In this document: positions 53,187-64,000 of the stretch, piece by piece
How positions within the stretch are numbered: the first letter of the stretch is position 1
Layout: each line of letters opens with the position of its first letter
NCBI GenBank assembly: GCA_033064195.1
Contig: JARBJD010000060.1
Span: 246,364-310,363, forward strand
Direction: 5' to 3'
Origin: Blattamonas nauphoetae
Taxonomy: Eukaryota; Preaxostyla; Oxymonadida
Length of the DNA: 64,000 nt
Program-made: the position numbers and the translations under genes
Notes under the pieces: model-generated
Told to the model about the DNA's origin: nothing
Databases searched by the model: none
Seen by the model: only the letters and a program-made list of their open reading frames with translations

Positions 53187-54189
53187 ACCGATGAACACTC
53201 CAATCTGGGTGTGTATTAATTTCAGACGCTGGGCCAACGAGAGATCAGTCTGTCCAGTTGAAGTTGCTGAGAAAAGATGAGAAGCAGACAAGCAAACATC
53301 ATGCCCTATTCCGATCAGATTCTGCAGAAGCACGAACGCTTCGTCCGCTGTCACCTTCGCATTCCTTTCCTCTCGCTCGGCGTGTCTCCTCGCTCTCCTT
53401 CGGGTGGAGTGTCGAGTGGCTGAGAACTCCCATTCTGTCTTCGTCGCGAGCGAACTCCCTCGCTCGATACAGGTTGAACACAAACAGCAGCTGCGACTCG
53501 GATTGGGAAGGATACTGTTGTGTGGCGTGCTGGGTGAGGGAGGGCTGTGTCGGCTGGTCGGGAGGAAGGTCGAAAGGAGAGGCGGGGGAGTGTTGGGGTG
53601 GCGAAGGAGAGGATGGGAAGGAGCGAGGAAGAAGCGACCATCCCACAATTCGGAACGGAACCGGCGTACATGGCTGAGACACAAGACAGAACAGAATCAT
53701 CGAAGAGAAGAACAATACAAGAACGAGTGAACACAAACACTCACTCTCCCTCGTCGACTCCCACACAACCGCTACTTCTTTCTCGTCCCTCGCGTTCCTC
53801 AGCCACTGCATCATCACCGCTCGGAACGAGTCAGGCCCAATCAGACTGCTATCCACTGTCTTCGTGTGTTTCAGCCAGCCCAGCATCGGCCTTTGTCTGG
53901 CCTCTTCCTTCTTCGTGGCATCGGTACTTTGAACTGTCTTTCAGTCATCCTGTTCGTCGTCGGAATCGTCGTGAGCGAGTCGACTCCTGCGACCGACTCG
54001 AATGTGAGTTTCCGAACGAGGAGAGAGGAGGGGAGCGATGGGACGAGGTGAGCGTGTCTCCGAATGATTGAGACGAAGAAGAGCGAGGAGAAAGAGCAGA
54101 GACGGGCGATTCTCTTCTTCGTCCTCGTCGTCCTTCGAGACGAAGTGGAGATGCGTAGGACTCAGAAAGACGTCGAATGAGACATTCAC
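53187..54189 (-). pseudogene. Mirror copy of the unrecognised Ser/Pro-rich gene
   Basis: Counterpart of 47801-48805, with small indels, for example in the GAGAGGGAATGCG stretch and in the poly-C/Pro linker, that move the reading frame several times. The in-frame TGA discussed for the left copy is also present here. Confidence 0.6.
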
Positions 54190-54725
54190 TGAGGAAGAAG
54201 GAGAGGAGAGGAGAGAGAGCGAAGGAAGGAGAAGGACAAACGAAGGAAGGCGGAGAACAGACTGTAGATTTCTGTATTTTCGTCACATTCACAATAACCA
54301 CCAAGATTCACTTTCCTTTCTCATTCATCAGTCAAGGAAGTTTTCTCTCAAAATTTCACTCGATCTCCTGTTTTCATTTGCATATTTTCCATGAATATGT
54401 CAGGGTTGTTGTCTGGAGACTCGATCGTTGTGACTCGCCCATGAGGCATAATTTTGATCATTTCAGATTCCTCACTCAACGATTTGTCGGATTTCCTTTC
54501 AAAAAGTATGAAAAGAGTACATTATGTGCTCAAACATCTACTGAACCGATCTTGTCACAAATCCACACCTTTATTCACTCAATCATGGGCCAAATCGAGT
54601 CAGTCCTTAAAAGTTGAGTCAGGTGACTGGTGCCCATGCCTAAAATGTTGAATAAATAAGTCAAAAGTAATGAGATTATGTCCTACTTCACTTCACTTGG
54701 ACCACTTGGAGTGATCATCCCTTTG

Positions 54726-55807
54726 TTACGCCGTTTGGAGGTCTCTGAAAGAAGAGATGAAGTCTTCTGTAACTTTTCAATCTCTCTGACCTACGAGTTG
54801 CCGGGGTGGTGGTGGAAGTAAACTTTCTTCATCTCTTCTTTCAGAACCATGGTCGGAATCACTCTTCAGTGATTTACGACCTATGGCTTCTTCATTCAGA
54901 GATGAAGAAAGTTTGAGGCTGTTTGGAGACGATATTGGCTTGATGTAGAACTTCCTCAAGACTGTCGAAGACGTTGAAAGTCTTGCCTGCTTCGCATTGT
55001 CTAAGTCCGACATTCCATTCCGCTTGTTCCTAGATCGTCCAGCGTGCTTGAGCGAATACGCTCCATATTTATCGGTGTCCAGTCCAACCGACTTCATGAG
55101 CGATTTTATCCCGGCGGCAATGTCCCCTGCATCCCTTTCCGGGTGCTCCTCTCCCAAGAGTTGTCCTGTCCAACTCCTGCCTCTTCGTTTATCCAATTCT
55201 GTAATCCAGTCGCAGATTCGCAGGCCCTCGTTCAAATCCCTCTCATTCACTGTCACCCTCTCCCATCCTTCACCTGTCTTCAACCTCGTCATGAAACTCG
55301 TCTCGTACTTACTTTTGCTCATCTGAACGGAATCTCTTCGTATTCTTGCCATCTCTGTAAAGCGCACCGCGTGTTGCATCATCAGTAATGCCGCGATTAT
55401 TGTCTGAACCATCTCTTCTTCGACCTGTCCACGAATTACCCATCGTTTGAGGATCTCATCCTCCAGAATCTTCGCGTCCCATGTGTCCTCATACTTAGCC
55501 TTCGTCGGATGGACAGTGCGGATCCCTCTCATAGTCGCTGTCACCGGGGTGACACGCCCACTTGGCCCTTCCCAAACAGTTGTGAGAGGAAGGATAATGC
55601 ACTTCTCGCAGCTTCCGTTGTTCCCCTCGATCCGCTTCTCCTCATCCATCTCGCCAGAAAGTTTGCAACTCTAATCCCATCAATATCTTTCCAGTTCCTG
55701 CCAGCTGCGTCCTCCTCCTCGATCCAACGACGAATAGCGCCCGCATATTGTCTTACAGTTTCCTTGCTCAATCCTGCCAACATCCAAACCATAGTGTCAA
55801 CCTCCAT
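54726..55807 (-). pseudogene. DIRS tyrosine recombinase, mirror copy, frameshifted
   Basis: Same start Met as the left copy (55807). Small indels around 55550-55560 (altered GTGACACGCC) and in the C-terminal tail shift the frame. The catalytic HxxR and Tyr blocks are still readable in the 55649-54777 frame. Confidence 0.7.
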
Positions 55808-55821
55808 TTCCAGTTCATCGA

Positions 55822-57758
55822 CTAATCCCTCCCAGATCTCCCCAGCAAGAATGCTTGGAGGAGACCTGGTGGCAGTCCGCTCCCCGTCGCTACAAACCCG
55901 GTCCCTTCACTACCACCTCCTCCGTTCTCCCCAGCAACAGCATACGACTCGCTCTCTGTTCTAAAATGTCTCTTCCTGGTATCGACCGCCAATCCGGAGC
56001 TACTAAAATCAATGTCGTCGGCTCCTCCATCCACTTGACCAGTACCCGCTGAATCAGCGGGATCGGGGAAAGGCAAAAACGCACTGTTCTCTTCCCCAAT
56101 CCTGGAGGAGTGCATTCGTTCCGGCTGCCTCCTCTTCGCCTATCAGGGACCAATATCGAGGAACTTGTCGATTGTGCCGCGATGCAAATGCGTCGACAGT
56201 CGGCCTGCATTGGAAGTACTCTAAGATTTGTCTGAAGCTCTGAGGTTTCAGACTGTAATCTGTGGTGTCCCTTATCCTGGACAACCGATCCGCAACTGCG
56301 TTGTCGACGCCCGCCACATGCTCCGCCCAAAGTCTTGATAAGTTCTGGTCTGCTTTGAGGAATAGACGTTTGAATTGTGGAAGAAGTGAAAGGGCGGACG
56401 ATCGTCTGTTGATATTCGCCACGCACACAGAATTGTCCGACATGACCAGGACATCCTCTCCCTTCTTGATCAGGTCCCTTCGCATCCCTCTTCGAAACCC
56501 CTCACCACAGCTTCCGCTTCGCGCCTGTTGCTCGACCACAGTCTCTCCTCCGAGTTGAACCGTTCCTGCCAACTCTCCACCTTCCCTTTCCTCGACCAAA
56601 CCACCCCGATCCCCACTCGCTTGCGTCGGTGTTGAGAGTTACCGACTGATTGAACAAGCGAATGGAGCGACACATCGGCGTCATCAATCGGTGCCTCCAC
56701 CACTCTAACTCTTCCACTTCTACTTCCCAAGCTGTCCTCTTCCACCCCATCCATGCGACTGAACCACCTTCTCCTTCCAGCCGACCAGATGTCGTGACTG
56801 GAAGTGGCAGAGACTGTCGGCGAAAGCCATTGCCTGTAGTTTGCCGACAAGTGAAGCGACAGTTTGCACACGCGTCTCTCCACCCTGCTCGTGTTGCCTG
56901 AGCCTCTCTCTCACGAGTTCTCGCGTCCTCCCCTCTTCTCCTTTCCCACCTTGACCGTCATGTTCATTGAATCCCACTCCAGCCCGAGGAAGTGAATCCG
57001 CTGCTGTCCCTCCAGTTGTGACTTCTTGCAGTTGATTGTGAACCCTAGGAGTTCTAATTTTCCTCTGAGGAGAAGAGCATTCGATTCCGATTCTCCCTTC
57101 GATTTGCCGATTACCAGGAAATCGTCCAAATAGGCGACGATTGGGAACGCACGCCTGAACTGTGCGATTACCGGCCGAAGAAGCTTTGTAAACTGTCGTG
57201 GCGCGGACGTAAGTCCGAAACATAAAGTTTGTTGGATATAAGCGCGTCCGTTGTGAAGGAAACCGAAATGTGGTTGGTCGCGCTTGTGGATTGCGACATG
57301 AAGATATGCATGTTTGAGGTCGAGTGAGCACATCCAACATCCTTGTGTGATTGACTGCGCAACGGTCGAAAACGATTCCATTTTGAAATGTCGTGGAACG
57401 ACATTCTGATTCAGCGTGCGGCAGTCCAGGATCCTTCTCCACCCACCGTCCGACTTCGCAACCACGAAGGTTGGGTTCCATGTTCTCACTTCGCCATTTG
57501 TCGTTTCCTGATCACTCCCTCTCTGAGTTCGTCTTGAATGACCTCCGCTAATCCTTTCATCTCCTTGGCATTCAGGCGTAACTCGAATGGTGACCCCTGC
57601 GGTCGGAGGGCCATCCTCTCCCACTCGACTTTGATTCCCTTCGCTATGACCTCCGCTAGGCCAAACTCTTGCCAAGCGGCGCTGAAATATCTGGTTCTTC
57701 CTCCCAGTCGATTGCCCACAGTCGGTGCAATCAACTGAGTGTTGTCTTTCGTTCCCAT
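55822..57758 (-). pseudogene. DIRS reverse transcriptase / RNase H, mirror copy, frameshifted
   Basis: Counterpart of 44221-46167. The RT core including AYLDDFLV is in one frame (58224-56911). RNase H lies in other frames (56883-56054) after several short deletions. Confidence 0.75.
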
Positions 57759-58953
57759 TAATATTTTCCTTGTGTTGATTTCTGATTGGGAGAACGGTTG
57801 GAGAACTGAGGTGTTCCGCTCCTCTGTCTCGGTTGACCCTCCCCTTCCTTGACAGTTCGGATGGAGCTGGTCTGAAATTGGTCTGGTTCTGAGCACCCCA
57901 ACCTTGAAAGGTTTGATATCCGCCTGCTCGAAGCGTGAGCGCCCTGACCGGGGCCCTGTCGAAAAACAATGGGTCCACACTCTGGAGTTTCCGTCTCTGA
58001 ACTGTCATCTTCTCCTTCTTCTCCATCAGTTCCTCCAGCCTCTTTTCTTGTCTCTCCTGAGACTCCCTCTTCGTCGCGTCCGCATCATCAAGTACTGGTA
58101 GTGCGAGGAAATGCGCAATCCTGATGTCGTTCACGGACCTCGTGACCTCTGCTGCTTTTAATGTCATCAACTCCACAGAACGCGCTAGATCCTCCACAGA
58201 ACCAGACTTCTTGAACGAGATCACCCTAATTTGGTCATGTGGAACGCGTCTGCTTCCAACTGGAGGAGACGCTTGTTCAGCTGATTCTTTCCCCGATCTG
58301 GTAACTTCTGCGATACAACATCGGGATAAAACTTCAGTTCGGGAGCTTGCGCCATTCTAACCTTCAGTTCCTTTTCTTCCTCTCCTCCCATTCAAAGAAT
58401 GGGAGAAACTGGCAGTCTGCTCCAAGTCTTCCGCTCTCTCCTCATGGTTCTCTATCCCAGCTACTAACTCAACAGGTGGCTGTTGTTGTGATTCTGGTTG
58501 TGCTTGAGAGGCTGCATTGAACACCATTGCTTGATGGTGTTGAAGATCGCGAAACTCAGCCGGGGTGAGTCCGCGCATACTAGCCGGTGTTGGCGAAACT
58601 GATCGAACGGTTTGAGTCTGTTCCTGGGTTTGTTCGGTTGTCGATGCTGGTTGCCCCAAAACTACCCACTTCTCAGCCGGGGAAGGAACTGTTCCCATTG
58701 CGCCGAATCTATCCCAGCAGTTAGATCTATGTGGTGGGCAACCTTCCTCATCATGTGGACAAAACCCACTAAATCTTGCGATGTCGCATGGCGTTGTGAA
58801 ACTGGCATATCGGGTCAACGTTGATTGATCATTCTTGCTCATGGCCTCCAAAAATTTCCCAAACTCCGACCGCATATCGAATATGCCGTTCAGATGCGGC
58901 AATATAACCTCCATAGTCGGCAACTGCTTGGGTTCTTGTTGAGATTCACTCAT
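57758..58953 (-). pseudogene. DIRS Gag, mirror copy, frameshifted
   Basis: Starts at the equivalent ATG (58953). A short loss in the poly-T run near 58767, and further losses near 58390 and 58235, split it. The left copy is intact. Confidence 0.75.
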
Positions 58954-58975
58954 CCTAAGTTTATTCAACAATTTC

Positions 58976-59305
58976 TAGTGAACAGGGATTCATCACTTCG
59001 TGGATCCTGACGAATAAGTAGCATCAATAATCATTCGTATCTTTTCGTATTGGCTTTTGTTTTAATCATTTCATGTCTACCAGGCTGATTATCAGTCCGT
59101 GGATGCAATGAAACAGTGAAAGTCTTTTCGGTCCACCTCCTTTCTCTGTCAGCTGAACATAATTATCAACCTGGTAGACATGAAATGATTAAAACCAAAG
59201 CCTAAGCCTTCCGAAGTTGAGAAAGATTATTGATGCTTCATATGGATTTTCGTCCGAAGTTGATCGGCCCTATGAAAGACCATTACTCTGAATCACCCTG
59301 TAACA
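58976..59305. mobile_element. MITE, mirror copy with one scrambled terminus
   Basis: Counterpart of 42629-42983. The terminus toward 59305 (ending CACCCTG then TA) is conserved apart from small losses. The terminus at 58976-59025 is shortened by about 20 bp and rearranged. Confidence 0.7.
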
Positions 59306-59496
59306 AAGGGATGATCACTCCAAGTGGTCCAAGGAAGTGAAGTAGGACATAATCTCATTACTTTTGACTTATTTATTCAACATTTCACGGGAATTATACT
59401 CAAACTTTCTTCATCTCTGAATGAAGAAGCTATAGGTCGTAAATCACTGAAGAGTGATTATGTTTTCTGGTGATCCACTCACCGAACAGATCCGTC

Positions 59497-60872
59497 ATGG
59501 ACGAGATTATCAACGCTTATGACTTCACTATTGAGGATGCCATTCCTATCGTTGAAAAATTCACCAAGATATTCATAAGGGACTTTCAGGGCAGAAAAGT
59601 GTCATGGCGATGATTCCAAGCTACACAGACATTCCGTTCGGTGATGAAAAGGGAGTTTACATGACAATTGATCTTGGTGGGACCAATATCCGCTGCACAC
59701 TTGTATCGATTAAGAATAAGGAAGTCGAAATACTGTCAGAAGAATCCACCACAATCGATCCAACAATTCCAACTGGAGACGAACTCTTCAACACTGGCTA
59801 AGTTTGTACGTAGCTTCGACCATTATTCCGCCCCAATTCCTCGGTCTATCGACGGCACTCTCCCTACAGGCTTCAGTTCTCGTTCCCAACCCACCAGACA
59901 AACCTTCAGTCAGGCACTCTTCTACTGGGGCAAAGAGTTCCGCGCATCAGGTGTCATCGGAGAAGACGTTGTTATGCTTCTTCAGAACGCATTAAATGCA
60001 GAGTCGCTTGACTGGGTCAGGGTTATCGCAATGTCGAATGACACAATTGGTGTTCTTAACTGCCTTCGAATGGGAAACGACACTGCCTGTATCAGTCTTA
60101 TTGTTGGTACAGGGACGAATGCTTCATATCGAGAGGATATTGCCAACATGCAGAACCTTTCAAACGTCCCAGAACTTCTCGACCACATGTGCATCAACAT
60201 GGAACTAGGCGAGATCAATCTCTTCCCGAAAACACAAGAAGATGAAGAACTCTGCGCACAGTCCAAGAATCAAGACGTTCAGACTCTTTCAAAGCAAACA
60301 TCAGGGAAATACCTCTCCCATCCTCCTCACTTTGGCCTGTCGCGAGCTCTCAACGAAAACTCATTTTACCGTCGTTAGAACCACCTCATGGCCAGGAATG
60401 GTTTTCTGAACCCTTTTCAATTGATGACATCCGAGAAATGGACTTCGATTCTTCGAAAACGAAACACATCGTCAATTCCACGTTTAAGTCTCACGTAGCC
60501 CTCAAGACTGTTCCTGATCTGAATGAGACAGAATGTAGTTTTATCCAGCGGCTTTGCTGAGCTATCATGAAACGAAGTTCCATGCTGATAGCCACAAGTC
60601 TCTGCCATTATTGTTCATTTAGAGCGCTGCACAATGCACACATCCAAAATATCTGTATCGTATGATGGAAAGATCATCACTTCGTATCCAAATTACAGTA
60701 AAACGTTCTTAATTCCACAAAGCACTTGTTGCCCGCCTGATCCTCACCAGATCCTCCGGACGTCGAGTTATACCACATCCCACGGTCCACCTCGGTCGGT
60801 CTTTGCGTCATCACTGCTGCTGAAAAGTCTCGATTGTATCGAAGTACGACCAATCTCCTTGCTGGTCTTTAA
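59497..60872 (+). pseudogene. Hexokinase, mirror copy with frameshifts
   Basis: Counterpart of the intact hexokinase, 13 nt shorter overall. It starts at the equivalent ATG. A lost A in the poly-A run near codon 21, losses of TC and CTC units near 59790 and 59817, a lost T near 59877, and a gained TC near 60314 break the frame repeatedly. The LGGTN, SNDTIGVL and GTGTNASY motifs remain readable in separate frames. It cannot encode a full enzyme as written. Confidence 0.85.
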
Positions 60873-60984
60873 TTTAGACATTTTTGCTTTTATCAACAAT
60901 CGTTCTGTGAATCGAGTGCGTTGTTTGTTGCACATATTTCCGGTGAATCTCAGAGATGGCTTGTGTATAAGCGAATAAGCTGTC

Positions 60985-63900
60985 ATGACAACTGTCTCGT
61001 TAAGATTTCGGAAGTCACCCACGCTTTTTCCATGCACTTTTCTCACTTCTGTTCTTTTCTGGAGAAGATTTTACACCAGAAGGACAAGGGTTTTGCATTA
61101 GTGGACCAAAACTACATACAGTGTGCGGATAGAAGTCAATATTTCCAAGTCCAAAGAATTATGATCGATTGGTTGGTCTTTCAACGACTGGCTCTCTCGT
61201 TGCCAGATCGGTTGAATCAGCTGTGGTTTGAATCAGATTCTGTCATTCATTGATTCGCTTTTGCGTTCGGAACCATTTTTACCATCTTTCTCTCTCATCA
61301 TGCACCATTGATTCTCTCGCCCGCATCTGCCATTTACAGGGTATCCTCACAGAAATATGGCTCTATGACATTTCAACATGGATGTCACATCGAATTTATC
61401 TCACAGAGTTCTGTGAAATTACCTCAGCTTCTCTTGCTCCCTGATTTTTCCTTCTTGATGTACACAACGGTCACCACTCGAGTCTCGCAACAGGGAATAT
61501 CATCTCCAGAGAACTTTGAGACTATACTTGTCGATTTAAGGGTTCCAACCAAGTCAATTCGCTATGTCATCTATTCTGGAAAGGATTACCAACAAGGCTA
61601 TGTTTGATTCACACTCACATCGTGCTTTTGATACTTTTGACTTCTTTTCGCCCTTTATGCCTCATTCTCTCAATATATTCTCCAGTTTTTCCCAGATTTC
61701 ACAGAAGATGCCATCCATTTCGTCATCTTCGTGGAGAGGACATTCTCAGATACTACATATTTGAGAGACAAGCAGTCTGTTCTTTCATTTCACCGGAACG
61801 CTTTTTGTCTGCAGACTGATGAAGCAATCGACTCTCGCACTCAATCAAAGAACTTCAAACTTCCTCTTCTCGACTCAACAATCGATGAGCCGGTCTGGTT
61901 TTCGGCTGAAAAGGATCGACTTTATCTTATTGTCGGAAAAGTGTGTATTCTTAGACAAATAATGTTCCCTTAACACGTAGGAGAGCCAATCTCGATTCTA
62001 TCTGATCTCTCACAGTTACATGATTGATCGAAGCCAAAACCTTTGATGGAGCACCATCTCTCGCACGTATGCCTTCATCTTTCGTTGACATTGATATTTT
62101 AGTTCTATCTCCCACCGCCACCTTACCCACATGTCCATCTTTTGACATCCTTCTCCTTCCTCCATGGAACGCGGAATCCCTCACCTCGTTCTGAACTTTT
62201 GAGAATCTGTTCCGAATCGTATGTGTTGGTCCAGCAACACATCCTCCGGCCACCATCCTTCCCAGACCAACAGCTTTTGCATCGTGTCTTCACTCTGTTC
62301 ATCACCACGCCCCTGCACTTCTGAAATGCATTCTGAACTCCGTTCTGGAATCCAATTTGAAGCTGACATCGTTAATGCTCGGATACAGACACTTAGCAAT
62401 GTCCTGCATCGAAATCCAAACACCAATGACGTTGATGATTTAACACCGCAAAACTCCTCTTCAGGCAGCCCTCAACTCTCCCATTCCTTCAATTTGTCCC
62501 TCCCACTCCCCAACTTCTCCAAATTGCCTCACCCTTCCTTCCAATTGAGACAGAGATCATCAACTCTGCATCAAAGAAATACCTCGACACGTTCTCTTGT
62601 TGATATATTTGTTCTTCGAGACATGAGAACTGTCAAACACCAAGCATTCGTCCTATTCATTCAGTTGTCAACCGACAACGAATCATCTCAGGACTCTTTC
62701 ATCGAAACCATCAATACTGTGTCCTCTCTCCTTTCAAATCCTGACAAACCAGATTCCGCAGAAACAAACCCAACAACAGCCAAGCAGATGTTCGATGCCC
62801 TTCTATTATCCACTGGGCAGGAGCTCGTCCCACAACACTTTTCTGACGAAGCCTCATCACCAAACGCCACTTTTAAACCCTCCATCTCCCTCAGACATGT
62901 CCAGCATGAGACTTCTGCCTCCTCTTTCTCCAGGGTCTTCAGACCTCGAGAATATCCTGATTCAGCACTCGCTCATTTTTGCTGTTCAAAGACATGCTCT
63001 GCTGTGACCCATCCCCAATTCTACACTCTCCTTCTCGATCTCGCCCCACAGCACCATCCTGCCATCTCTTTGTCTGTCCAGCAACAAACTCTTCACACGC
63101 CTTCCAACCTCTGAACATCCTTTCGACCTCTCACCATATACCCACATCCAAAGAAAAGGGAGACAAGAGGGACAGCCTTTCAAGAACACCTCTCCTTCCA
63201 CAATCCAGGCCCACTTTCCTCTCCCATGCCACCGCCGCATTTTCGCAAAGCGAGCAACACACCTTCTTTCCCTACCCACAAATAACTCTCCCACATCACC
63301 CGCATTCTGTTCAACACAAATCATCAAAAGCACTCCTCCTCACGGACAACACTCGCGCGGTCGAGGATATTCACTCGCTCTCGCTCTCCCACCCTTTCAT
63401 CAGCTCCACCTTCACTCCAGACTCGTCTCCTCTCGCCACCACACACACTCCAGCCTCCACTTCACTCTACACTTCCACTCACCACGCCCATCTCAGTCTC
63501 CACGTCGCCCCTCAACCCCGCTGACAACACCCTCCCCAACTCATCGCCCTCCACACTCTTCGTCTCGTCCACACTTTCGTCTCCCGAACAACCCAACATC
63601 GTTCAAAACCGAAAGCACTCTACGTCATATTCATTCTCAACGTCGAAACAGCAGCCGTCCACTCGCAACCGCTTTCGGAGTCTGTTCACGCGGAAGAAAG
63701 AGAAGGAGGACAAGACAGATGCGTTCCACTTCACATCACTCCACCCAGTGCCCGATTCTGTGCTGCGGGATCTTGTTCCGAAGAAAGAGAAGGAGGAGAC
63801 GAGACGACAGACCATCCTCTTCCCCTCTCGCACAATCTCCCACAACCACTGCCGATCTGCTTCTGTCGCAGACACAAAGCTCACTCAACTCGTCGTCATA

Positions 63901-64000
63901 CTCAATCGGAATGGCGTCATCCTCATCTTCCCTTCTCCGCACAGCCACACTCGCTCCTCCCTCCTCCCTCCTTCTGTCCCGCATCCACTCCAATCTGTCT
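60985..64000 (+). pseudogene. GSAP-like gene, mirror copy (5' part, truncated by window)
   Basis: Begins at the equivalent ATG and carries the same exon series up to the middle of exon 6, where the window ends. Splice sites are mostly conserved, but short deletions (for example in poly-A and poly-C runs of exon 1 near 61100-61150 and throughout exon 6) break the frame. It lies downstream of the hexokinase copy, as in the left arm. Confidence 0.8.

Larger units (their letters stand above)
54642..59459 (-). mobile_element. DIRS-like retrotransposon, mirror copy with broken ORFs
   Basis: Inverted counterpart of 42469-47352, about 66 bp shorter. Both ITRs, the nested MITE (one end of it heavily altered) and all three ORFs are recognisable. 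The RT catalytic box here is the canonical Tyr-Leu-Asp-Asp (Tyr codon at 57130-57132). Confidence 0.85.
51041..64000. repeat. Right arm of giant inverted duplication, with many small indels
   Basis: Reverse complement of the left arm. Differences are mostly 1-3 nt losses in homopolymers or short repeats, for example poly-A in the hexokinase copy near 59560 and poly-T in the gag copy near 58767. There are also some gains near the centre (51.6-51.75 kb) and scattered G/A changes. They fall equally in coding and intergenic DNA, so most frames are broken. Confidence 0.95.

Overview
The window looks like a gene-dense genome of a unicellular eukaryote. Long protein genes sit only 100-400 bp apart on both strands. 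Almost every gene I could reconstruct has very short GT-AG introns (31-120 nt), and TAA, TAG and TGA all end genes, which fits the standard code. The mix of a TmcB/TmcC-like membrane protein, low-complexity Ser/Pro-rich proteins and a DIRS-type retroelement suggests a free-living or commensal protist. An oxymonad-like excavate is my best guess, but that is inference only.

Layout, 1-41 kb (ordinary gene space): a TmcB/TmcC-like multi-membrane TPR protein running off the left edge (-); a DHHC palmitoyltransferase (+); a giant Furry/MOR2/Tao3 scaffold of about 4,880 residues (+); exportin-T (+); a long-chain acyl-CoA synthetase (+); a small three-exon unknown (-); a membrane-anchored unknown (+); a secreted Gly/Cys-rich protein (+); a 1,127-residue disordered protein (-); and a seven-exon gene whose propeller-like N-terminus and helical middle resemble gamma-secretase-activating protein (Pigeon/GSAP) (-). 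A hexokinase (-) follows at 41.0-42.4 kb.

Layout, 42.4-51 kb (mobile and poorly resolved DNA): a DIRS-like tyrosine-recombinase retrotransposon begins about 38 bp upstream of the hexokinase start. It carries gag, RT/RNase H, a tyrosine recombinase, inverted terminal repeats and an internal complementary region. A 355-bp mariner-type MITE flanked by TA is nested in its left end. Directly abutting its right end is a 3.6-kb stretch bounded by TA-flanked inverted repeats, holding two unrecognised genes, one with beta-helix-like sequence.

Layout, 51-64 kb: this is a reverse-complement copy of 37.9-50.9 kb, so the window ends in a giant imperfect palindrome with a spacer of about 130 bp. The right arm repeats the unknown genes, the DIRS element, hexokinase and the 5' part of the GSAP-like gene. 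It differs by frequent 1-3 nt indels, mostly in homopolymers and dinucleotide runs, which break nearly all its reading frames in coding and noncoding DNA alike. This is either a real inverted duplication that is decaying, or (my preferred reading) an unpolished fold-back read or assembly artefact. Gene counts from the right arm should not be trusted until this is settled.
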